Origin: Lutimonas zeaxanthinifaciens | GTDB lineage: Bacteria > Bacteroidota > Bacteroidia > Flavobacteriales > Flavobacteriaceae | Length of the DNA stretch: 64,000 nucleotides | Assembly: GCF_030503675.1 (NCBI RefSeq) | Contig: NZ_CP129964.1 | Location: 2,914,001 to 2,978,000 of the forward strand | Direction of reading: 5' to 3' | In this document: piece by piece, positions 47,075 through 56,127 of the stretch | How the letters are laid out: each line of letters opens with the position of its first letter | How positions within the stretch are numbered: position 1 is the stretch's first letter | Notes under the pieces: model-generated | Database searches by the model: none | Told to the model about the DNA's origin: nothing | Seen by the model: the letters and a program-made list of their open reading frames with translations, nothing else | Made by a program: the position numbers and the translations under genes

Positions 47075-49203
47075 GACCTGATTTTTCTGATTTGACAATC
47101 AACACAGATATTGAAGTAAAAGATAGCACTTCTGACAAGGAATCTCCATGGTTGACCCCGGAAGGAATTCCTGTAAAGAAGAATTTTAGCAAAGAAGACA
47201 TAAAGAATGCCGAGCATTTAAAATTTACTGCCGGACTCCCTCCTTTTACAAGAGGGCCCTACAGCACGATGTATGTTTCAAGACCCTGGACGGTAAGACA
47301 ATATGCAGGGTTTTCAACTGCTGAAGAATCAAATGCGTTCTACAGACGAAATCTTGCTGCCGGCCAAAAAGGCCTTTCAGTAGCTTTTGACCTGGCCACA
47401 CACAGAGGATACGATTCAGATCATCCAAGGGTAACCGGAGATGTAGGAAAAGCAGGGGTAGCCATTGATTCTGTTCTTGATATGGAAATTTTATTCGACC
47501 AGATTCCTTTAGATAAAATGTCGGTTTCCATGACAATGAACGGAGCCGTTATCCCTATCATGGCCTTTTACATAGCAGCGGCTAAAAAACAAGGTGTTAG
47601 CCTCGACAAATTGAGCGGTACCATTCAAAATGACATATTGAAGGAGTTTATGGTGCGAAATACGTACATCTATCCACCGCTTCCATCCATGAAGATCATT
47701 GGAGACATTTTTGAGTATACCACTAAAAACATGCCTAAATTCAATTCAATTTCGATTAGTGGTTACCATATGCAGGAAGCCGGAGCCACAGCAGATATTG
47801 AACTTGCTTATACGCTTGCAGATGGTTTAGAGTATATCCGAACAGGGTTAAAATCAGGCTTGAAGATCGATGAATTTGCTCCAAGATTGTCATTTTTCTG
47901 GGCGGTCGGGATGAATCATTTTATGGAAATTGCCAAAATGAGAGCTGCCCGAATGCTATGGGCAAAGATCATCAAACAATTCAATCCAAAGAATCCAAAG
48001 TCTATGGCCCTTCGTACGCACAGTCAGACATCAGGCTGGAGTCTGAGCGAGCAGGATCCATTCAATAATGTTGCAAGAACCTGCATTGAGGCTATGGCAG
48101 CAGGTCTTGGAGGAACGCAGTCTCTGCATACTAATGCCCTTGATGAGGCCATTGCTCTTCCGACAGATTTTTCGGCACGTATTGCCAGAAACACTCAGAT
48201 CTTTATTCAGGAAGAAACGCAGATCACCAAATCCGTTGATCCATGGGCAGGCTCTTTTTATGTAGAGTACCTGACTGAGGAAATCGCCAAGAAAGCCTGG
48301 AAACTTATTGAAGAAGTTGAAGAATTAGGCGGAATGGCCAAAGCTATAGAAACCGGTGTCCCAAAAATGAGGATCGAGGAAGCTTCAGCCAGAAAACAGG
48401 CACGATTGGATTCAGGTCAGGATATTCTTGTTGGTGTCAATAAATACCAGACCAAGGAAGCCTCAGATATTGAAATTCTGGAAGTTGATAATACGGCAGT
48501 AAGAGAATCGCAAATTGAAAGATTAAAGAAGTTAAGAGCTCAAAGAGATCAGGCAGTTGTAAGTAAAAAACTCAAAGCCATTGAAAAATGTGCTGAATCA
48601 GGTCAGGGCAACCTTTTGGAACTTGCGGTTGATGCTGCTGAGAATTTTGCCACCTTGGGTGAGATTTCAGATGCCATGGAGACTCATTTTGGCAGACATA
48701 AAGCTGATACCAAATTGATCAGCGGAGTCTACAGAAAAGAGGTAAGTGATGATAGTACCTTCGCGAAGGCTCAACAATTAGCAGATGAATTTGCTGAACT
48801 GGAAGGCCGACGGCCAAGGGTAATGATCGCAAAAATGGGTCAGGACGGACATGACAGAGGTGCAAAAGTTGTTGCCTCCAGTTTTGCCGATCTTGGCTTT
48901 GATGTGGATATGGGTCCCTTGTTCCAGACTCCTGAAGAAGTAGCACGCCAGGCCATTGAAAATGATGTTCATTTTGTAGGCGCTTCAAGTTTAGCCGCGG
49001 GTCATAAGACCTTGATTCCTCAATTAATTGAGGAACTGGATAAACTAGGCCGATCAGATATCATGGTTTTTGCGGGTGGGGTAATACCTGCGCAGGATTA
49101 TGATTATTTGTTTGAAAGAAAAGTGGTTGCTGTTTTCGGACCCGGTACCGTTATTGCCGAATCCGCTATTAAGATCATGAAAATGTATCTTTCCAATGAA
49201 TAG
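47071..49203 (+). CDS. mutB: Methylmalonyl-CoA mutase large (alpha) subunit
   Basis: MutB is the adenosylcobalamin enzyme converting (R)-methylmalonyl-CoA and succinyl-CoA. The 710-residue protein has the substrate barrel with [11 protein letters not shown] near residue 71 and [10 protein letters not shown] near 230. The C-terminal B12 domain carries [10 protein letters not shown], in which His594 is the lower cobalt ligand, and the [12 protein letters not shown] and FAGGVIP stretches. A terminator follows. Confidence 0.97.
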   Translation: MRPDFSDLTINTDIEVKDSTSDKESPWLTPEGIPVKKNFSKEDIKNAEHLKFTAGLPPFTRGPYSTMYVSRPWTVRQYAGFSTAEESNAFYRRNLAAGQKGLSVAFDLATHRGYDSDHPRVTGDVGKAGVAIDSVLDMEILFDQIPLDKMSVSMTMNGAVIPIMAFYIAAAKKQGVSLDKLSGTIQNDILKEFMVRNTYIYPPLPSMKIIGDIFEYTTKNMPKFNSISISGYHMQEAGATADIELAYTLADGLEYIRTGLKSGLKIDEFAPRLSFFWAVGMNHFMEIAKMRAARMLWAKIIKQFNPKNPKSMALRTHSQTSGWSLSEQDPFNNVARTCIEAMAAGLGGTQSLHTNALDEAIALPTDFSARIARNTQIFIQEETQITKSVDPWAGSFYVEYLTEEIAKKAWKLIEEVEELGGMAKAIETGVPKMRIEEASARKQARLDSGQDILVGVNKYQTKEASDIEILEVDNTAVRESQIERLKKLRAQRDQAVVSKKLKAIEKCAESGQGNLLELAVDAAENFATLGEISDAMETHFGRHKADTKLISGVYRKEVSDDSTFAKAQQLADEFAELEGRRPRVMIAKMGQDGHDRGAKVVASSFADLGFDVDMGPLFQTPEEVARQAIENDVHFVGASSLAAGHKTLIPQLIEELDKLGRSDIMVFAGGVIPAQDYDYLFERKVVAVFGPGTVIAESAIKIMKMYLSNE

Positions 49204-49225
49204 TATTCCATTAAAATCTTAGATG

Positions 49226-49258
49226 AAAAAAGGGCCCTGATCAGAGCCCTTTTTTATT
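49226..49258. terminator. Bidirectional terminator between mutB and meaB
   Basis: AGGGC pairs with GCCCT around an interrupted inner stem (CTGA/TCAG). The hairpin is flanked by an A run and a T run, so it can serve both the plus-strand mut operon and the minus-strand meaB. Confidence 0.8.
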
Positions 49259-49261
49259 TCT

Positions 49262-50266
49262 TTAGAGTGTTTTTTTAAACTCTCCAATAATCATTTCTGC
49301 AGCTTTGACCGGTGAAACTTTGGACTGTATAATATCTTTTTCGAGCTTGATCAAAGATCTTTTAACCTGATCGGAACTGTAAAAGAGATTTTTCAATTCT
49401 TCATGGATATTATTATACATCCATTGAATCTGTTGTTCCTTTCGATTTGATTTAAAGTATCCGTTTTCTGTTACCAGGTTTTTGTATTCCTGAACTTTAT
49501 CCCAGATCTGTGCTATTCCTATATTTTTTAATGCCGATGCAGTTGTCACAACCGGCGTCCAGCCCGATTCGGATTGCGGAAATATATGGAGTGCATTCTC
49601 ATACTGGCGTCTGGCCAGCTGGCTTTTCTTTACATTATCGCCGTCCGCTTTGTTGATGACGAGCATGTCTGCCATCTCCATAATACCTTTTTTAATACCC
49701 TGTAATTCATCACCTGCACCCGAAAGCATAAGCAATAAAAAGAAATCGGTCATGCCATGCACAGCAGTTTCCGACTGCCCTACACCAACCGTTTCAATGA
49801 GTATCACATCATAACCTGCGGCCTCACATAAAAGCATTGTCTCACCAGTTTTATTAGCTACCCCGCCCAAGGTGTCACCCGAAGCTGAAGGCCTGATATA
49901 GGCTTCCTCCATATTCGCCAGATCTTCCATTCTTGTCTTGTCCCCAAGAATACTTCCTTTGGATCGTTGACTGCTCGGATCGATGGAAAGAATAGCTACT
50001 TTATGACCCTGACTAATTAAATGCTTCCCAAAGGACTCGATAAAAGTGCTCTTACCTACCCCTGGAACTCCAGTGATCCCGATACGGATCGATTTTCCTG
50101 AACTTGGCAGTATCGACTGAATGATATCTTTGGCCAAGATCTTATCGCTGGCCAGATTACTTTCTACAATGGTAATTGCCCTTGATAAAAGTACCCGGTC
50201 ACCTTCTAATACTCCTTTGACGTATTCTTTAGCATCAAGTCTTTTTCTAGGCCTGTAGTTTCCCAT
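49262..50266 (-). CDS. meaB: Methylmalonyl-CoA mutase-associated GTPase MeaB
   Basis: MeaB (334 residues) is a G3E-family GTPase that gates cobalamin loading and protects the mutase. The Walker A GVPGVGKST is near residue 60, with LSIDPSSQRSKG near 95, the Walker B/ETVGVGQSE stretch near 160 and the base motif NKADGD near 205. It is convergent with mutB, and its start is 5 bp after the BI-1 family gene, suggesting co-transcription. Confidence 0.95.
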   Translation of the reverse strand: MGNYRPRKRLDAKEYVKGVLEGDRVLLSRAITIVESNLASDKILAKDIIQSILPSSGKSIRIGITGVPGVGKSTFIESFGKHLISQGHKVAILSIDPSSQRSKGSILGDKTRMEDLANMEEAYIRPSASGDTLGGVANKTGETMLLCEAAGYDVILIETVGVGQSETAVHGMTDFFLLLMLSGAGDELQGIKKGIMEMADMLVINKADGDNVKKSQLARRQYENALHIFPQSESGWTPVVTTASALKNIGIAQIWDKVQEYKNLVTENGYFKSNRKEQQIQWMYNNIHEELKNLFYSSDQVKRSLIKLEKDIIQSKVSPVKAAEMIIGEFKKTL

Positions 50267-50271
50267 AATTG

Positions 50272-50976
50272 TTATCTTCTATCACCAAAAATTCGAAGTA
50301 AAAACAAGAAGAGGTTAATAAAGTCAAGGTAAAGTGAAAGTGCCCCCAAAATGGCTGATTTCTCCATTCCTTCCTCATTTACGAAACCTCTGCTGCCAAT
50401 TTCCTTTAATTTTTGAGTATCATAGGCCACAAGCCCAACAAAAATGGCCACTCCCAAATAACTGATGATCCAGTACATCATCTCATTTTGCAAAAACATA
50501 TTCACTATTGACGCGATAATGATTCCGATCAGGGCCATAAAAGCCATATTACCTATGCTTGTAAGATCTCTTTTGGTCGTATAACCATAAACACTCATCG
50601 CTGCAAAGGTCCCCGCAGTTATGTAAAAGGTAGTTGCAATAGAACTGGAGGTATAAGCCATAAAGATAACCGACATGGTCAATCCGTTGAGTACAGAATA
50701 CACAAGGAATGCTCCGATGGCCATGTTCCGGCTCATGGTATTGATGGCACGGCTTAGATAGACAACCAGGGCCAGTTCGCCAATGATCAATCCAAAAAAC
50801 AAGAGGCGTGAACTTACGATGGCGTTAAACAACTGTGGGTTGCTTGCCGTGTAGTAAGCGATTAATCCCGTGATAAAAAGGGCCAGTGCCATCCAGTTAT
50901 ATACCCTCGTTATAAATACAGCCTGATAACTTTTAATTCCCAGTTGATCCTTTGGCTTTGATATTTGATTTTCCAT
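50272..50976 (-). CDS. Bax inhibitor-1/YccA family membrane protein
   Basis: This 234-residue protein has seven predicted membrane helices and the family end-motif YLDFINLFLFLLRIFG with an Asp in the last helix. BI-1 proteins are thought to leak or sense Ca2+ in a pH-dependent way; the bacterial role is unclear. It lies 5 bp upstream of meaB in the same direction, probably a chance pairing. Confidence 0.9.
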   Translation of the reverse strand: MENQISKPKDQLGIKSYQAVFITRVYNWMALALFITGLIAYYTASNPQLFNAIVSSRLLFFGLIIGELALVVYLSRAINTMSRNMAIGAFLVYSVLNGLTMSVIFMAYTSSSIATTFYITAGTFAAMSVYGYTTKRDLTSIGNMAFMALIGIIIASIVNMFLQNEMMYWIISYLGVAIFVGLVAYDTQKLKEIGSRGFVNEEGMEKSAILGALSLYLDFINLFLFLLRIFGDRR

Positions 50977-51056
50977 TTTTAACTTTAATTTTTAACGATT
51001 CCAAAGATATTAAAAAGGCATTAGTAATATTGTATAGTTTTTCATATTTTGCCTGT

Positions 51057-52142
51057 ATGTCAAGTTCGTCACATCACGCCGTATTATCGAGATTTTATGT
51101 CTCGATTTTCTTTAGTTTCTTTGTTCTTTCGGCCGGGGGGCAGATCAGAAACGCACCGCTGACTAAAATTGATGCGGAAAGGGCATCCAAAAACTACCAG
51201 CAGTATTGCGCGCTGTGCCATGGAACAGAAAGGGAAGGGAATGCTGCCGACTATGCGCCGTCTTTAAGATCAAAATCCCTGATGTCAACCATGCCTTTGA
51301 ATTTTCTTGCGAGCTCTATCGGGTTTGGAAGGCCAAACACGGCCATGGCAGCTTATTTAAGCGATTCAGGAGGCCCCTTGACCATGAAGGATATCTTTAT
51401 CCTTGCCACATGGCTGAAGCACCAATCCGGGGCCGAAACAATTTCATTGCCCCTGAAACCTATAGATGGTGACCCGGTTGCAGGGTCAGCCGTTTATCAA
51501 CAGAATTGTACTGAATGCCATGGTGTAAAAGCAGAAGGAATTACCGCTCCGGCTCTGGCCAATCCTGCTTTTTTAGCTTTTGCCACGGATGAATACATAA
51601 AATATGCCATTGTAAACGGCAGGGATAATACTGAAATGCAGGCCTTTAATGAAGTGCTTTCGGATAGGCAGATAAACGATTTGACCGCATATATCAGAAG
51701 CCTGACCTCGGGTTGGAGCCCGGAACCAAAAGAACTTTCACCTTATCCGAAACCTGGAGCATATGTAACAAATCCCAACGGGGATCATCCCGATTTCAAG
51801 TTGAGGGAAGGAAGATATGTCCCAATGAAACAGGTGGCAAAGGCCCTAAAAGAAGGCAAAAGAATAGTCCTGTTAGATACCCGAACTACTTCAGAATGGC
51901 ACAATGCCCATATTCCCGGAGCTATTCCCATACCTTATTATATAACCGAAGAGAAAGTAGATGAAGGCTTGCCTAAGGATAAAACCTGGATCATAGCCTA
52001 TTGTTCCTGTCCTCATGCTGCCTCGGATAAAATCATCAACATGCTGCGGAAAAAAGGTTTTAAAAATACGGCTGTAATCGACGAAGGGTTTTTTAACTGG
52101 ATCAATGCGGGACATCCGATAATTGGAGGGAAACCTGAATAA
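51057..52142 (+). CDS. Di-heme cytochrome c fused to a rhodanese domain
   Basis: This 361-residue exported protein starts at the ATG at 51057, giving a signal peptide that ends near LSAGGQ; the frame is open 35 codons upstream into the BI-1 promoter region. Two cytochrome c domains carry CALCH (Cys51, Cys54, His55) and CTECH (Cys151, Cys154, His155). A C-terminal rhodanese domain (about 240-360) has LLDTRTTSEW and an active loop with two Cys (316 and 318, YCSCPHA) rather than one. Convergent with the nos operon (4 bp from nosY), it may donate electrons to or help assemble N2O reductase; this is inference from position. Confidence 0.85.
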   Translation: MSSSSHHAVLSRFYVSIFFSFFVLSAGGQIRNAPLTKIDAERASKNYQQYCALCHGTEREGNAADYAPSLRSKSLMSTMPLNFLASSIGFGRPNTAMAAYLSDSGGPLTMKDIFILATWLKHQSGAETISLPLKPIDGDPVAGSAVYQQNCTECHGVKAEGITAPALANPAFLAFATDEYIKYAIVNGRDNTEMQAFNEVLSDRQINDLTAYIRSLTSGWSPEPKELSPYPKPGAYVTNPNGDHPDFKLREGRYVPMKQVAKALKEGKRIVLLDTRTTSEWHNAHIPGAIPIPYYITEEKVDEGLPKDKTWIIAYCSCPHAASDKIINMLRKKGFKNTAVIDEGFFNWINAGHPIIGGKPE

Positions 52143-52146
52143 ACTT

Positions 52147-52929
52147 CTAAAAATCTTTCTTCTTTAATTTAGCACGAATTCTCCACACAGGAAACAATAC
52201 CCATAGCATCATTATACCCAGTGACAAAATGAGTCCGAGATTGGTTCCGAAGAATTTTTTAAAAACAGCTCCTGTATAACCCAGCAGGGCTGAAATATCG
52301 AGCTTTAGCAAGATCAATATTCTCGACAGATCAATGGGGTTGAACATGGTTGTGAACAAGGCAACGTTATCCAGTGGATATTCATTGAAAATTACAAGAG
52401 AAATAAGAAAGATCCCATCGTAAATAACCGCGAGAAAAAGCCACATCAAAATAGCATAACCAAATCCTTTGATCCTGTTTTCATTGGATAAGGCAATGTT
52501 GAACGCCAGGGCCACAAAAATAAAATTGAGTAAAGTCCCTACCAAGAGCAACAAACCAAACTCAAATATAGCTGAGGACTTAAAAAGGCCGTATGTCAAA
52601 AATGGAATACCCAGTCCAAGTATCAGGCTCAGAGTCAAGGATATTGAAATACCCAAATACTGTCCTGTGAAAATTGTACTCCTTTTAATGGGTTGTGCCA
52701 GCAATAATTCAGTAAATTCCTTTGAATTATAATAATACATGACTCCAAAAATAGTTCCTATCAGGGGCGTTAAAACAATGATTATATTCATAAGGGTAAT
52801 CACCGCTTTATCGACATCATTATTCAGAAACAGTAAAACAAAACCAAGTACCAGGTAAAAGGCAAAATATACGTAGCTCCATCGGCTTCGCATGAGGTCA
52901 TAAAAGCTGTATTTTAATATCTTTATCAT
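52147..52929 (-). CDS. nosY: NosY-type ABC transporter permease
   Basis: This 260-residue membrane protein has six predicted helices and belongs to the ABC-2 permease type that partners NosF and NosD in maturing the copper-sulfide centre of N2O reductase. It overlaps nosF by 4 bp and is the last gene of the nos operon. Confidence 0.9.
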   Translation of the reverse strand: MIKILKYSFYDLMRSRWSYVYFAFYLVLGFVLLFLNNDVDKAVITLMNIIIVLTPLIGTIFGVMYYYNSKEFTELLLAQPIKRSTIFTGQYLGISISLTLSLILGLGIPFLTYGLFKSSAIFEFGLLLLVGTLLNFIFVALAFNIALSNENRIKGFGYAILMWLFLAVIYDGIFLISLVIFNEYPLDNVALFTTMFNPIDLSRILILLKLDISALLGYTGAVFKKFFGTNLGLILSLGIMMLWVLFPVWRIRAKLKKKDF

Positions 52930-53630
52930 AGGTCCTTTGAAATCAGTTTGGCAATTGCGTGTTCCAGATCTTTCTGGTTGGTTTTTTGTTTCAATTCATT
53001 AGAACTCCCTTTAAAATAAATCTCTCCATCCAGCAGAAAAACTATTTCATCGGCAATTTCCTCAACAAAACTCATGATATGGGTAGTTATAAGAATCGTC
53101 TTTCCTTTGGATTTTTCTTCATGAATTATTTCTTTTAGATGAATGAGTGAAATAGGATCCAGCCCGGTTGTTGGTTCATCGAGAATAATCAGATCACTTT
53201 CAAACATAAAGGTGAGTAAAATGTTCACTTTTTGTTTCGTTCCACCGGAGAGATTTCCAAGTTTTTTATCTAGAAACGATTCCAGGCCAAAACGTTTGAT
53301 CAGGCCTTCATCACTCGCTACTTTGGGCCTTAAATTTTTGACCATTTTGATCAATTCTCTGACGTTGAGATTCGCGGGGAAATTGGCTATCTGAGGAAGA
53401 TAATTAATGTCATTTCTGTATTTCCATTCCCCAAGAACAGAATCACCGTCTATTTTTATTTCACCTTTATCAGGAATAACCATTCCTAATATACTTTTGA
53501 TCAAGGTCGTTTTACCCGAACCATTGGGGCCCAGCACAGCAAAGATCCCACCCGAGTCAATATGAAGGTCCATACCGTCAAGAACGGTCAGTTTTCCAAA
53601 TTTTTTATTCAAATTAGAGATTTCAATCAT
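52926..53630 (-). CDS. nosF: NosF ABC transporter ATPase
   Basis: This 234-residue ATPase has Walker A GPNGSGKTT near residue 35, the signature LSGGTKQK near residue 128, Walker B LIILDEPTTGLDP near 150 and the H-loop in ITTHIMS near 183. With NosD and NosY it supplies sulfur and helps CuZ assembly. It overlaps nosD by 8 bp. Confidence 0.95.
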   Translation of the reverse strand: MIEISNLNKKFGKLTVLDGMDLHIDSGGIFAVLGPNGSGKTTLIKSILGMVIPDKGEIKIDGDSVLGEWKYRNDINYLPQIANFPANLNVRELIKMVKNLRPKVASDEGLIKRFGLESFLDKKLGNLSGGTKQKVNILLTFMFESDLIILDEPTTGLDPISLIHLKEIIHEEKSKGKTILITTHIMSFVEEIADEIVFLLDGEIYFKGSSNELKQKTNQKDLEHAIAKLISKDL

Positions 53631-54858
53631 TGATGCGGTTCATTAAAGGGTTACTGTCTATAAGATTGTCAGGAGTAAAAACCGGAGATACTTTTTCAGA
53701 AAAATTAATAATATCCACAAACATACTTCTCAAAAGAATAATGGTTTCCGGTGTGTTGTGCACAATGTAAGAAAAAAGCTTCACAGGTCTGTATGGAACA
53801 TCTCCTACCCCGTTTCTGTCGAGGTCATATCCAGCGTATTCACTCCAGTAGTTATTCTCAAACCTGTTGGTATTTATCTTACTGTTATAACTGAGGTCCA
53901 GTGCATTGTTTAAGAAATCGTTTTTCGAAAAAACATTCTCATAACAGGCCCCAATAACGGTTACGGCCCAACCATTTCTCGAGAATGTATTATTGGTATA
54001 ATTGATCCTTGTAGAACCATCTACACTTATCCCAATGGTATTCTGTTCAAAAACGTTACGTTCAATTTCTGCATCATAAATTTCTTTTAGAAGCAATCCA
54101 TAGGAAGCCGTACCCCAGTTGTGCTCGAAACGGTTATCATACATCTTAATGAATTTCGAAAACATAATGGCAACTCCTGCTCCATTATCCCTAAAAATAT
54201 TGTCAAAATAGGCATTATCATTTGAAAACATAAAATGCAGGCCATAGCGAAGATTGCTATAACTATTGTTCCCAAAAACCTCACTGTCCTTTACAAATTC
54301 AAAATATATTCCGTCCCTTAAACCTGTCAATTGATTGTTACTGACTTTCATTTTGGAACAATGCCATAAATGAATCCCATTCCCGGAATTTGCCTGCGAT
54401 TCTGATTCAGAACGGACAAAATTATTTTCCACTCTACCCCGTTTGGATTTTTCAACCAATATTCCGAAAAAGACATTGTTAAATTCGTTATGATGAATTA
54501 CAAAGTCTTCTGACTTTGACACCAGGATCGCTGCAAAGTCCTTAGTATAACTTTTACCAACGTTGATGATCTTTAAACCTTTAATGGAAAAATTATTAGC
54601 CTTAACACTAAAAATGGTTTCTTTAAACTCTCCATCAACTACCGGCATACCAACTCCGGTAATATGTAAAGATTTTGTAATCTCAAGAGCGTGCTCTTTG
54701 TAAACACCCGGTTGAATTATTATTTCATCCCCGTCAACCGCCTTTTCAATGGCATCTCTGAGCGTAGTCACTTCGCACGTACCACATACCTCAATCTGAT
54801 TACCATATCCAGACAAAAAATAAAAGAATCCGAAAATTAACAGCAGATTTTTTTTCAT
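53623..54858 (-). CDS. nosD: NosD periplasmic maturation protein
   Basis: This 411-residue exported protein (signal peptide to about residue 20) has many right-handed beta-helix repeats such as NNSYSNLRYGLHFMF. NosD is the periplasmic partner of NosFY in copper-sulfur centre assembly. A CGTC pair near residue 25 lies just after the signal peptide and could bind copper. It overlaps nosL by 4 bp. Confidence 0.93.
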   Translation of the reverse strand: MKKNLLLIFGFFYFLSGYGNQIEVCGTCEVTTLRDAIEKAVDGDEIIIQPGVYKEHALEITKSLHITGVGMPVVDGEFKETIFSVKANNFSIKGLKIINVGKSYTKDFAAILVSKSEDFVIHHNEFNNVFFGILVEKSKRGRVENNFVRSESESQANSGNGIHLWHCSKMKVSNNQLTGLRDGIYFEFVKDSEVFGNNSYSNLRYGLHFMFSNDNAYFDNIFRDNGAGVAIMFSKFIKMYDNRFEHNWGTASYGLLLKEIYDAEIERNVFEQNTIGISVDGSTRINYTNNTFSRNGWAVTVIGACYENVFSKNDFLNNALDLSYNSKINTNRFENNYWSEYAGYDLDRNGVGDVPYRPVKLFSYIVHNTPETIILLRSMFVDIINFSEKVSPVFTPDNLIDSNPLMNRIND

Positions 54859-55298
54859 TTACCGGAATCAAATTTTTTAAGAAGTTCCTCCCAATTGTAA
54901 AGCTTACCTCCATACTCCATCTGCGTCGAAACAGCCGTCTCTTCAGAGGCAAACCCAGAAAGATTAGCACCCATTGGGCTTTTGATTGATTTACTTATAA
55001 GATAGTAGGCATTATCGGCTTTGACCATATTACCCGGATTCTCGAAATCTGCAACCAGCCATATGCCAACCTTTTGACTTCCGTTTTCGGCAATATCATT
55101 GACCATGCATTCAATCGCGTCAAACTTAAACTGCTTTCCCTTTATGGTTACGTACTGCGCAGCATGCTTTTGATCTACGATAGTCATTTTGCAAAAAGAA
55201 CAGGCATCTGTTCCATAGTTGATCTCTTCCGGTGCAATATCACAGGAAAAAAACAGAAATAGAATCCCAGCAAAAGCAGTATTGAATACTTTTTTCAT
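54855..55298 (-). CDS. nosL: NosL copper chaperone lipoprotein
   Basis: This 147-residue lipoprotein (lipobox ending FLFFSC) has the Cu(I)-binding CSFCKM motif near residue 33, typical of NosL, which delivers copper to apo-NosZ. ECMVND near residue 63 and SPMGA near 108 are also conserved stretches. It follows the unnamed membrane protein after 80 bp that hold an inverted repeat. Confidence 0.95.
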   Translation of the reverse strand: MKKVFNTAFAGILFLFFSCDIAPEEINYGTDACSFCKMTIVDQKHAAQYVTIKGKQFKFDAIECMVNDIAENGSQKVGIWLVADFENPGNMVKADNAYYLISKSIKSPMGANLSGFASEETAVSTQMEYGGKLYNWEELLKKFDSGK

Positions 55299-55310
55299 GA
55301 TTTTTTTTAG

Positions 55311-55339
55311 TTAATTAGGTCAAATCCTGACCAAGTTAA
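55311..55339. repeat. Inverted repeat before nosL
   Basis: Two 12-bp arms (TTAATTAGGTCA and TGACCAAGTTAA) match at 10 of 12 positions around a 5-bp spacer, with a perfect core GGTCA-N5-TGACC. The repeat starts 13 bp before the nosL ATG. It is not followed by a T run on the minus strand, so it is not a terminator. It could be an operator or an mRNA hairpin. Confidence 0.55.
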
Positions 55340-55378
55340 GAAATTTCCTCTGGAAGGGCGATTCAAACCCAAAGCCTC

Positions 55379-55972
55379 TCAATTGTTCTCGCCGGCTTCT
55401 TTCTTCCCGATAAAAAATGCTCCTAAAGTCATGAACATTCCAGTGAACATCATATAAGCTCCACCTCGAGGATATGAATGTGCAACAAAATTAAGAATGT
55501 TCTTAGTTCCTAAAAGAGGTGGCTGAAATCCCATCGGACTTCCATCCGGGTTCTTAAAACTCATAATGGCCTTTGGGTCCAGATTATGTCCGTAATCATA
55601 TTCCCATAAATAGAAATCATAGATCCCGGCAGCTCCTAAAAGGAACATTAAAACGAACCAGGCCAAATACCATTTATAATTAGCAAAGAACCCTATTAAA
55701 ACCCCTAAAACAACCATAACACCTATAACGATAGGGAATATGGTGAATTCAGGAATAGTTTCCGGAATGTATTTCATGCCCACATAATGATTCATCAAAT
55801 TGATATTCTTGATATCAAATTCATGAACATCCGAAAACTTGTTGATATGCATATTCATTCCCAATGGCGTTGGATACTGAGGAGCTTCCAAAGTAATATT
55901 CCAAAGTGGAAATACAAACAAACCAAGCATCAGCAACGGGCCTACGATCATTAATAATTTGGACTTTTTCAT
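55379..55972 (-). CDS. Membrane protein of the nos cluster, function unknown
   Basis: This 197-residue protein has about four membrane helices: an N-terminal one, a pair near residues 78-120 and one near 165-190. A large outer loop contains LEAPQYP (about residues 29-35) and NHYVGMKYI (about 61-69). From memory, similar APQYP and NHY(I/V)GM motifs occur in membrane proteins beside clade II nos genes; I could not check this. The Met and His of the loop could bind copper. It may be a counterpart of the small membrane protein NosB of epsilonproteobacterial clusters. It lies between nosZ and nosL. Confidence 0.7.
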   Translation of the reverse strand: MKKSKLLMIVGPLLMLGLFVFPLWNITLEAPQYPTPLGMNMHINKFSDVHEFDIKNINLMNHYVGMKYIPETIPEFTIFPIVIGVMVVLGVLIGFFANYKWYLAWFVLMFLLGAAGIYDFYLWEYDYGHNLDPKAIMSFKNPDGSPMGFQPPLLGTKNILNFVAHSYPRGGAYMMFTGMFMTLGAFFIGKKEAGENN

Positions 55973-56059
55973 TGTTTTTTGATTCTAGAATTGGGGTTTC
56001 GAGGGAAATTTCTTTATACAAAGCCTTCAAAGACTTTTATGACGGATTAAGTTTAAAAC

Positions 56060-56096
56060 GAAAACGGACAGTTCATAAATCCCCCTGTCCGTTTTC
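56060..56096 (-). terminator. Stem-loop downstream of nosZ
   Basis: A perfect 12-bp stem, GAAAACGGACAG/CTGTCCGTTTTC (56060-56071 and 56085-56096), has a 13-nt loop and lies 30 bp after the nosZ stop. On the minus strand it is followed by GTTTTAAACTT, a weak T tract. It may terminate part of the transcripts or stabilise the nosZ mRNA. Confidence 0.65.
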
Positions 56097-56127
56097 TACA
56101 ATAATTAACTTAACCTCAATTTTTATA

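Noticed and set aside
47246-47536. Antisense open frame within mutB
   Set aside because: Its composition follows the codon pattern of mutB on the other strand and it resembles no family.
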